Source of the DNA: Glaciecola sp. UBA1851
GTDB lineage: Bacteria > Pseudomonadota > Gammaproteobacteria > Enterobacterales > Alteromonadaceae
NCBI GenBank assembly: GCA_002338515.1
Contig: DDIL01000017.1
Span: 1 to 19,767, forward strand
Length of the DNA stretch: 19,767 bases
Direction: 5' to 3'
In this document: in pieces, positions 1 to 6,396 of the stretch
Numbering within the stretch: position 1 is the stretch's first letter
Layout: every line of letters begins with the position of its first letter
The notes under the pieces: model-generated
Databases searched by the model: none
Told to the model about the DNA's origin: nothing
The model's input: only the letters and a program-made list of their open reading frames with translations
Translations under genes and position numbers: made by a program

Positions 1-998
1 TTAGTCGCAATGAATTGATTTTCTATTGGTTCTGCCGACGATATTTGACGTAAATGTCCGCCCGTTTCTCGCAAGGATATTTTTAAACGACTAAACCATG
101 TTGACCTCTGTTTAGCATACTCTGCAGCTTCATGGGCATCCCCTAAAACCAATGTTTTGTCATTAATGCCATCGCTAACTAACACGTGTTCAGTTAAGTC
201 GCTATGTGGTAGCGCAAGCTCTATTGGGTCATATATTCTTAAAGGGCGAATCTCACAATGCCGCCCTAGTCGACCAAGCTCGGAGAAATTTTGTTCTTGA
301 AACATGGAAAAATCAGATATAACGTAAACTAGTGACCCCGGCCGAGCAATTTTCGCAAGTTGACTGATAGGATTTGCTAAGTAAAATTTCGAGCGATTTT
401 TACGACTATTTTCTAGTTCATCAAGCGTTTCGTATCGCTTGCTTTGTTTTTGTAAATTTTGAATACATGACTGTTGCACATTGACGGCTTGATTAAGCAT
501 TGCCATTGCATGTTTGGCCGTTGATTTAGGTTTTATTTCTAAGTCGTCCATTCCTGTATAGAGCATTGCCCCTATTTTATCGCCTCTAGCTAATGCACTA
601 AAACTAATTAGTGACATTGCATGTAACGCTTGTACTGATTTATACAATAATGCAGTGCCAAAATGCATCGATGGACCTAAGTCAACAAACACTAAAACCG
701 GTCGTTCGCGCTCTTCTCTATAAAGTTTGGTGTGAGTTTTGCCTGTTCGAGCCGTCACTCGCCAATCAATACTTCTAATATCGTCACCACTTTGATAATG
801 CCTTGCTTCATCAAACTCCATGCCGCGACCTTTGAACTTTGACGTTAGCGCGCCCGCCATACTGCTTCGCATTGTGCTACTTGGCGCTAAATTTAAACGC
901 CTTGCTAATGCTCTATACCGCACGAGTTCGTTTAAACCACAACTCACGCCGTTTGATTCTAAGTTGGATAAGGTATCAGCTATATTTTGTAAGCGCAT
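1..998 (-). CDS. DUF58 domain protein, 3' end cut by the window edge
   Basis: The minus-strand frame opens with ATG at 998-996 and stays open for 332 codons to the left edge, so the stop lies just outside; family members are roughly this long, so probably only a few residues are missing. The DUF58 signature is clear: KFKGRGMEF at residues 54-62, the acidic GDDIRSIDWR at 71-80, and a von Willebrand A-like strand ending in DLGPSM (106-111). No transmembrane segment is evident, so I expect a cytoplasmic or peripheral protein. It starts 15 bases after the moxR stop, with no obvious Shine-Dalgarno, which suggests translational coupling. MoxR-DUF58-VWA operons are a known arrangement tied to envelope stress and metal or complex maturation; the precise role is unknown. 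Identification of the family is secure, function is not. Confidence 0.9.
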   Translation of the reverse strand, partial: MRLQNIADTLSNLESNGVSCGLNELVRYRALARRLNLAPSSTMRSSMAGALTSKFKGRGMEFDEARHYQSGDDIRSIDWRVTARTGKTHTKLYREERERPVLVFVDLGPSMHFGTALLYKSVQALHAMSLISFSALARGDKIGAMLYTGMDDLEIKPKSTAKHAMAMLNQAVNVQQSCIQNLQKQSKRYETLDELENSRKNRSKFYLANPISQLAKIARPGSLVYVISDFSMFQEQNFSELGRLGRHCEIRPLRIYDPIELALPHSDLTEHVLVSDGINDKTLVLGDAHEAAEYAKQRSTWFSRLKISLRETGGHLRQISSAEPIENQFIAT

Positions 999-1013
999 AA
1001 TTTAAATAGGTAT

Positions 1014-2018
1014 TTAAGGTACGGGTACTAAAGAAAGAATTTTTTCAATAACCGAGTTTGGCGTCACGCCTTGAGCTTGTGCTTGATAGCTATAAATTAG
1101 CCTGTGTCGCAAAACATTAGGTAACACTGCTTGAATATCTTCAGGCGAAACAAAGTCTCGCTCATGCAACCAAGCATGTGCTCTAGCGCATCTTTCCAAT
1201 GCTATTGTTGCACGAGGGCTTGCACCAATCTCTATCCATTGCTTTAACGTTGCGTCGTACTGTTCAGGCTTTCGTGTGGCCATAATTAATTGTACTAAAT
1301 ATGTTTCTGCGGCTTCAGATACGTGTAGCCGTAGTATATCTTGTCTAGCCTGAGCGATATTTTCTTGAGTTAGTTTAATTTGTTGTTTTAGCACATTTTC
1401 TTGCATCGCTTCATTTCGTGTCAGTGCTAAAATTTGATGTTCTGTTTGTGCATCCGGATAGTCAATCTCAACATGCATCAAAAAGCGGTCCAATTGTGCT
1501 TCAGGTAAAGGATATGTGCCTTCTTGTTCTAGAGGATTTTGCGTGGCCATCACTAAAAATAAATCAGGCAATTGATAAGTATGGCTGCCAACTGTTATTT
1601 GCCGTTCGGCCATTGCTTCTAATAGGGCTGATTGTACTTTTGCTGGCGCTCTGTTTATTTCATCGGCCAACACTAGGTTATGAAAAAGCGGCCCTTTCTG
1701 AAATACAAACTCGCCAGTTTCAGGGCGATAAATATCAGTGCCTGTTAAGTCCGCAGGGAGTAAGTCAGGGGTAAATTGAACGCGATGGAAATTTGCATCA
1801 ATACCGTCTGAGAGCGCGTTCACAGCGCGTGTTTTAGCGAGCCCAGGTGGACCTTCAACCAATAAGTGTCCATCTGCTAATAAAGCAATCAATATACTTT
1901 GGGTAAGGTGATGTTGCCCCAATACTTGGGTGTTTAAATGCTCTAATAACCTACTAAATTGCGCATGCATTAAATTTTGCTCTATTGGTTGATTAACGAT
2001 TTGCGTTGCATCTGACAT
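1014..2018 (-). CDS. MoxR-family AAA+ ATPase
   Basis: This 334-residue protein is a MoxR-type AAA+ ATPase, thought to act as a chaperone that remodels or helps insert cofactors into partner proteins, often together with the DUF58 and VWA proteins encoded downstream. Visible motifs: Walker A GPPGLAKT (residues 56-63), Walker B with LADE (117-120), sensor-1 ATQNP (158-162), the family signature LPEAQLDRF (171-179) and a sensor-2 region GASPRAT near residue 265. Length is normal for the family. The ATG at 2018 is preceded by a modest purine-rich stretch (GGAATGAAG). It heads a minus-strand operon continuing into the DUF58 gene and is divergent from fadI. The substrate is not evident from this window. 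Confidence 0.94.
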   Translation of the reverse strand: MSDATQIVNQPIEQNLMHAQFSRLLEHLNTQVLGQHHLTQSILIALLADGHLLVEGPPGLAKTRAVNALSDGIDANFHRVQFTPDLLPADLTGTDIYRPETGEFVFQKGPLFHNLVLADEINRAPAKVQSALLEAMAERQITVGSHTYQLPDLFLVMATQNPLEQEGTYPLPEAQLDRFLMHVEIDYPDAQTEHQILALTRNEAMQENVLKQQIKLTQENIAQARQDILRLHVSEAAETYLVQLIMATRKPEQYDATLKQWIEIGASPRATIALERCARAHAWLHERDFVSPEDIQAVLPNVLRHRLIYSYQAQAQGVTPNSVIEKILSLVPVP

Positions 2019-2059
2019 AACTTCATTCCAAATCGAGTGGGTTAACTAAGTATGTTTGA

Positions 2060-2087
2060 TATATATGTATGGGTGAATAAAACTCAA
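2060..2087 (-). promoter_or_regulatory. candidate sigma-70 promoter of moxR
   Basis: Read on the minus strand, TTGAGT (2087-2082) and TATATA (2065-2060) are separated by 16 bases and lie about 45 bases upstream of the moxR start. Matches to consensus are partial and the region is AT-rich, so this is only a plausible assignment. Confidence 0.3.
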
Positions 2088-2371
2088 GTCATTTAATTAC
2101 TCACATGATAGTAACATGCAAACAATAAATAGATTGCTGGCTTATGACTTAAAAGAATGGAAAAAGTTTCTATTCTTCTTATAGCTTTTGACATTGATAT
2201 AACTACTATTTTATTAAAATTGATGTTTCTACCTAAAATAACCTTTTACGCGTCATCTAAATTGTTGGATAGCATCACTTTGCATAAGTAGGAATAGTCT
2301 ATAAATCAGCAACAGTATTATCTGAACGCTTAAATTTGCTATTTAGTTTGAATTTTGACACAATTCATATA

Positions 2372-2384
2372 GTGGTCTGACCAG
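2372..2384. promoter_or_regulatory. FadR-like operator upstream of fadI
   Basis: The core TGGTCTGACCA (2373-2383) is a perfect palindrome around a central T and matches 12 of 13 positions of the gammaproteobacterial FadR core CTGGTCNGACCAG as I know it. It overlaps a TATAGT -10-like hexamer at 2368-2373, a position where a bound repressor would block initiation. FadR represses fad genes until long-chain acyl-CoA releases it. The site is seen in the sequence; FadR binding is inferred from the match and from the beta-oxidation operon downstream. Confidence 0.6.
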
Positions 2385-2487
2385 AGGGGTGTTTAATTAA
2401 AACTCACGTATACAGATTAATTGATAAATAGCGTCTTAAAATCTTGAATTACATTTAAAGGTTTTATTCGAGTTAAAGTACAAAATA

Positions 2488-2505
2488 CACTAACAAGTGT
2501 TAGTG
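2488..2505. repeat. 18-base perfect inverted repeat before fadI
   Basis: CACTAACA and TGTTAGTG (8 bases each) flank a 2-base AG spacer, ending 18 bases before the fadI start and just upstream of its TAAGGAA Shine-Dalgarno (2512-2518). It could be an operator for a dimeric regulator; with a 2-base loop it is less likely to form a tight RNA hairpin. I cannot assign it to a known regulator. Confidence 0.5.
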
Positions 2506-2523
2506 CCTAGATAAGGAAACAGC

Positions 2524-3834
2524 ATGTCTAACAAACAAGTGTTGAAAACACATAGTGGCGATAGAATAGCTATTGTTGCTGGGTTGAGAACACCTTTTGC
2601 TAAAATGGCAACTTACTATCATGGTGTGCCAGCGGTTGATCTAGCCAAAATGGTGGTTAACGAAATGATGGTGCGACATGACATTGATCCTGCATGGGTT
2701 GATCAAGTCGTTTACGGTCAAGTAGTACAAATGCCAGAAGCCCCAAACATTGCAAGAGAAGTTGTGTTAGGTACGGGCATGCAAGTGAAAACTGATGCCT
2801 ACAGCGTTTCAAGAGCCTGTGCAACGAGTTTTCAATCAACTGTTAACATTGCAGAGTCTATGTTGGTAGGTAATATTGAAGTGGGTATTGCCGGTGGCGC
2901 AGACTCTACATCTGTCTCTCCAATAGGTGTCTCTAAGAAATTAGGTCGGGCCTTGGTTGATCTTCAAAAAGCAAAAACAATGGGCCAAAAATTTAATATT
3001 TTTAAATCTTTAGGCCTAAAAGATTTGTTACCAGTTCCCCCTGCGGTTGCAGAATATTCAACAGGCTTGTCAATGGGGCAAACTGCCGAGCAAATGGCTA
3101 AAACTCACTCTATTTCAAGAAAAGAACAAGACGCCTTAGCTCATCGTTCTCATTCATTGGCTGCGGAAAATTGGGAGAAAGGGAACTTAGACAATGAAGT
3201 TATGACTGCTTATGCAGAACCATTTAAAGGGGCACTGTCTCGTGACAACAACGTACGTTTTGATAGCACCTTAGAAGGGTATGCCAAGTTAAGACCTGTT
3301 TTTGATAAAAAACACGGTACAGTAACTGCTGCTAATGCGACCCCATTAACTGACGGTGCATCTGCAATAGTAATGATGACAGAAAACAAAGCGAAAGCCT
3401 TGGGTTATCAACCGCTAGGCTATTTAAAGTCATATGCATTTTCAGCCATAGATGTTTGGCAAGATATGCTTATGGGCCCATCCTATGCAACACCCATTGC
3501 GCTCGATAGAGCGGGGATGACACTAAGCGACTTAACATTAATTGAAATGCACGAAGCCTTCGCCGCGCAAACGTTGGCGAATGTGAAAATGTTTGCGAGT
3601 GATAAATTTGCCAAAGAAAAATTAGGCAGAGATAAAGCGACGGGCGAAATTGATATGGACAAGTTTAATGTGATGGGTAGTTCAATTGCTTATGGGCACC
3701 CATTTGCGGCTACTGGTACTAGAATGATTACTCAAATGCTGAATGAGCTACATAGAAGAGGTGGTGGAACAGGCTTGCTGACAGCTTGCGCGGCCGGTGG
3801 TTTAGGTGCAGCTATGATAGTGGAGACTGAATAA
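2524..3834 (+). CDS. fadI: 3-ketoacyl-CoA thiolase, beta-oxidation beta subunit
   Basis: FadI catalyses the last step of fatty-acid beta-oxidation, thiolytic cleavage of 3-ketoacyl-CoA to acetyl-CoA and a shortened acyl-CoA, in a cytoplasmic complex with FadJ. The protein is 436 residues, the same as E. coli FadI. The thiolase active site is complete: nucleophilic Cys99 in SRACATS, His343 in MHEAFA, His392 in YGHPFAATG and Cys422 in TACAAGGLGAA near the C-terminus. The ATG has a good Shine-Dalgarno (TAAGGAA at 2512-2518). The TAA stop overlaps the fadJ ATG by one base, so the two subunits are translationally coupled. A FadR-like operator lies about 140 bases upstream. Its proximity to sixA matches the E. 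coli order fadI-fadJ-sixA. Confidence 0.97.
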   Translation: MSNKQVLKTHSGDRIAIVAGLRTPFAKMATYYHGVPAVDLAKMVVNEMMVRHDIDPAWVDQVVYGQVVQMPEAPNIAREVVLGTGMQVKTDAYSVSRACATSFQSTVNIAESMLVGNIEVGIAGGADSTSVSPIGVSKKLGRALVDLQKAKTMGQKFNIFKSLGLKDLLPVPPAVAEYSTGLSMGQTAEQMAKTHSISRKEQDALAHRSHSLAAENWEKGNLDNEVMTAYAEPFKGALSRDNNVRFDSTLEGYAKLRPVFDKKHGTVTAANATPLTDGASAIVMMTENKAKALGYQPLGYLKSYAFSAIDVWQDMLMGPSYATPIALDRAGMTLSDLTLIEMHEAFAAQTLANVKMFASDKFAKEKLGRDKATGEIDMDKFNVMGSSIAYGHPFAATGTRMITQMLNELHRRGGGTGLLTACAAGGLGAAMIVETE

Positions 3835-5960
3835 TGAGTGCATTTACTTTAAGTAAACAAGAAAGCGGTATTGCTATTTTAACAATGGATGTTGAAGGCG
3901 ACAGTATGAATACCCTTAAAGCAAGCTTTGGCGAAGAAATAGCCACGATTTTAGATGAGATTGAAAACGATTCTGCTATAAAAGGCGTAATTGTTGCCAG
4001 CGGTAAAAAAGACTCATTCGTAGCCGGAGCGGATGTGACCATGTTAGCTGCATGTGAATCGGTTGAAGATGCACAAACCTTATCTTCAGAAGGCCAAAAG
4101 ATTTTTGATCGCATGGAAAATATCAACAAAACCTTTGTTGCAGCCATTCATGGTCCAGCATTGGGTGGCGGTTTAGAGTTAGCCTTAGCTTGTGATTATC
4201 GAGTGTGTTCTGACAGTGCTAAAACACAATTGGGGTTACCAGAAGTCCAGCTAGGTCTGCTACCTGGAAGCGGTGGTACCCAAAGACTCCCTGCATTGAT
4301 TGGCATTCAACAGGCAATGAAAATGATGCTGACCGGTAGCCCAGCACGTGCAAAGCAAGCAAAAAAATACGGTATTGTTGATGATTGCGTACCTGTATCT
4401 ATTTTAATGGACGTTGCCGAAAAATTGGCTAATCAACCTGCTAAAAAACGTGATTCAAAAAAATCATTCACCAATAAGATGTTAGAAGATACTTCTTTTG
4501 GCCGCGGTATTATGTTTAAAAAGGCTAGAGAGCAGACACAAGCTAAAACTAAAGGGAATTATCCAGCACCAATGTATATTATTGATTGCATTGAAGCGGG
4601 TTTATCAAATCCTAAAAAAGGTTATGAAACCGAAGCTCAACTGTTCGGGAAGCTTGTTATGACGCCTGAATCTAAGCAGCTTAGAGAAATATTCTTTGCC
4701 ACCACTGACATGAAAAAAGAGTCTGGGGTAGAGGGTGTGGAGCCAGCAAAAGTCAATAAAACTGGCGTGTTGGGCGGTGGTTTAATGGGGGGCGGCATTG
4801 CCTTTGTTAGTGCGACAAAAGCAAAGGTCCCCGTTCGTATCAAAGATATAAGTGAAAACGGCGTTGCTGGTGCAATGAAATACAGCTACGACATACTAAA
4901 CAAAAAAGTAAAAAAACGCTTTTTGCTTAAAACTGACATGCAAAAGCAAATGTCATTAATAACAGGGTGCCTTGATTATTCTGGTTATAAGCACTTGGAC
5001 ATGGTGATTGAAGCTGTGTTTGAGGATGTATCATTGAAGCAAAAAATGGTCGCAGATATAGAAGAGCAGTGCAATGAATCTACTATTTTTGCTTCTAATA
5101 CCAGCTCTATACCTATTGCAGATATTGCTGCTAATGCAAAACGACCCGAAAATGTAGTGGGTTTACACTACTTTTCGCCAGTGGATAAAATGCCTTTGGC
5201 AGAGGTGATTCCGCATCAAGGTACATCAGATGAAACCGTTTCTACAACAGTGGAGTTCGCCAAAAAACAAGGTAAAACACCTATCGTGGTTAAAGACGGC
5301 GCAGGTTTTTATGTAAACAGAATACTTGCCCCATATATGTCTGAAGCAGGCTTTTTAGCAATGGAAGGTCAGCCAATAGATGCAATTGATAAAGCGTTAG
5401 TTAACTTTGGTTTCCCTGTTGGTGCGTTTAAGTTGTTAGATGAGGTTGGGATTGATGTTGGAACAAAAATCATTCCTATATTAATGGGACAATTTGGTGA
5501 GCGTTTTGCTTCACCTGATGCCTTTGAAAAATTGTTAGAAAATGACAGAAAAGGTAAAAAGAATCGTTCTGGTTTTTATGATTATTCTAAAAAGCCTTCA
5601 GATAAGGGCAACGGCAAAGATGTTGATGAGTCGGTTTACGAATTACTTGGCATATCGCCTGTTACAAAATATACAGACACTACAGTAGTTGAACGCTGTA
5701 TTCTATTGATGTTGAACGAAGCCGCTATGTGCTTAGAAGAGGGAGTAATTCGTAATCCTAGAGATGGTGACATTGGAGCCATATTTGGTATTGGCTTTCC
5801 TCCATTTAGAGGCGGTCCGTTTAGATATATGGACGAATTAGGTATGGATCACTTAGTAACGAGACTTGAGCATTATGCTACTACCTACAGTGACAAGTAT
5901 ACGCCTGCTGACATGCTAGTGAACATGCGTGAAGAAGGTATTACGTTTTATAACGATTGA
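3834..5960 (+). CDS. fadJ: multifunctional enoyl-CoA hydratase / 3-hydroxyacyl-CoA dehydrogenase
   Basis: FadJ is the alpha subunit of the beta-oxidation complex. Its N-terminal crotonase domain hydrates 2-enoyl-CoA and its C-terminal domain oxidises 3-hydroxyacyl-CoA with NAD, feeding FadI. At 708 residues it is close to E. coli FadJ (714). Crotonase motifs are intact: oxyanion-hole segments around FVAGADV (62-68) and HGPALGGGLELA (106-117), with catalytic acids Glu115 and Glu137 (GLPEVQLG). The dehydrogenase domain opens with the dinucleotide-binding GVLGGGLMGGGIA (311-323); the catalytic His445 sits in GLHYFSPVDKMPLAEV, followed by KDGAGFYVNR. The start is fixed by the TAATG overlap with fadI. 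A rho-independent terminator lies 44 bases after the stop. Confidence 0.97.
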   Translation: MSAFTLSKQESGIAILTMDVEGDSMNTLKASFGEEIATILDEIENDSAIKGVIVASGKKDSFVAGADVTMLAACESVEDAQTLSSEGQKIFDRMENINKTFVAAIHGPALGGGLELALACDYRVCSDSAKTQLGLPEVQLGLLPGSGGTQRLPALIGIQQAMKMMLTGSPARAKQAKKYGIVDDCVPVSILMDVAEKLANQPAKKRDSKKSFTNKMLEDTSFGRGIMFKKAREQTQAKTKGNYPAPMYIIDCIEAGLSNPKKGYETEAQLFGKLVMTPESKQLREIFFATTDMKKESGVEGVEPAKVNKTGVLGGGLMGGGIAFVSATKAKVPVRIKDISENGVAGAMKYSYDILNKKVKKRFLLKTDMQKQMSLITGCLDYSGYKHLDMVIEAVFEDVSLKQKMVADIEEQCNESTIFASNTSSIPIADIAANAKRPENVVGLHYFSPVDKMPLAEVIPHQGTSDETVSTTVEFAKKQGKTPIVVKDGAGFYVNRILAPYMSEAGFLAMEGQPIDAIDKALVNFGFPVGAFKLLDEVGIDVGTKIIPILMGQFGERFASPDAFEKLLENDRKGKKNRSGFYDYSKKPSDKGNGKDVDESVYELLGISPVTKYTDTTVVERCILLMLNEAAMCLEEGVIRNPRDGDIGAIFGIGFPPFRGGPFRYMDELGMDHLVTRLEHYATTYSDKYTPADMLVNMREEGITFYND

Positions 5961-6003
5961 TACTTAAAGCGTATACAAAATTTTATACCTTTGACTATAA
6001 TAC

Positions 6004-6033
6004 AGCCACTGAACATTAATTCAGTGGCTCTTT
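6004..6033 (+). terminator. rho-independent terminator of fadIJ
   Basis: A perfect 10-base stem (AGCCACTGAA at 6004-6013, TTCAGTGGCT at 6020-6029) with loop CATTAA is followed by CTTTAT. The T-run is short but the stem is strong and correctly placed after fadJ. Confidence 0.85.
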
Positions 6034-6123
6034 ATGGATTGTAGCGGTTTGGCTACTTAACACTCTACTAAGGCCTCTAGGGAAACTCCCTTATCATTTA
6101 CATACAAAGTAACAGGCTTAATT

Positions 6124-6327
6124 ATGATAACGATTGGAATAATCATGAGCTTCATACTTTGTACAATCTACTATTTCGTAGAAACTGTTCGCAACGGTAT
6201 GGGCAAAAAACGTTGGATAACTGCTGGGATTGTTTTGGGTCCTATGGCGTTACCTATGTTTCAAATATCAAAAAAAATGAATTTAAGAAAAGTGACTGGT
6301 TTTCATAGCGTGTATTTGAACGCTTAG
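6124..6327 (+). CDS. small putative membrane protein, 67 residues
   Basis: I do not recognise this protein as a named family. Residues 1-20 form a hydrophobic stretch (MITIGIIMSFILCTIYYFVE), followed by a basic linker (RNGMGKKRW) and a second hydrophobic segment (ITAGIVLGPMALPMF, about residues 32-46) and then a basic, polar tail. This suggests a small inner-membrane protein with one or two short membrane segments. It lies after the fadIJ terminator and is convergent with the M16 peptidase gene. The ATG at 6124 has only a weak upstream AGG (around 6113). Amino-acid composition looks protein-like, and the GP-x-ALP motif resembles small uncharacterised proteins I associate with this bacterial group, but I cannot verify that here. 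Confidence 0.6.
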   Translation: MITIGIIMSFILCTIYYFVETVRNGMGKKRWITAGIVLGPMALPMFQISKKMNLRKVTGFHSVYLNA

Positions 6328-6396
6328 AATTAATGTACTCAATATTGAGTTCAAGGCGCTACATTAGCTGCCAAGTTAATTGTATTTATCTTTGTT

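Larger units (their letters stand above)
2019..2523. other. 505-base divergent intergenic region, moxR/fadI
   Basis: No convincing gene is present on either strand; the longest plausible frames are a few dozen codons without a Shine-Dalgarno. The left part carries the candidate moxR promoter. The right part holds a FadR-like operator (2372-2384) and an 18-base palindrome (2488-2505) just before the fadI ribosome-binding site. A further promoter-like pair facing fadI, TTGACA at 2188-2193 and TATTAA at 2212-2217 with an 18-base spacer, suggests that fadI may have more than one start site and a long leader. Confidence 0.6.

Noticed and set aside
1418..1774. 118-codon plus-strand open frame inside moxR
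   Set aside because: It lies antisense to a fully motif-complete MoxR gene and its hydrophobic, low-complexity product has no recognisable domain; a shadow frame.
2222..2290. 22-codon frame in the moxR-fadI gap
   Set aside because: No Shine-Dalgarno and no recognisable product; not distinguishable from chance.
6337..6350. 14-base perfect palindrome ACTCAATATTGAGT between the small membrane gene and the M16 gene
   Set aside because: AT-rich, without a loop or T-run, so not a usable terminator for either convergent gene; too little evidence for an operator.
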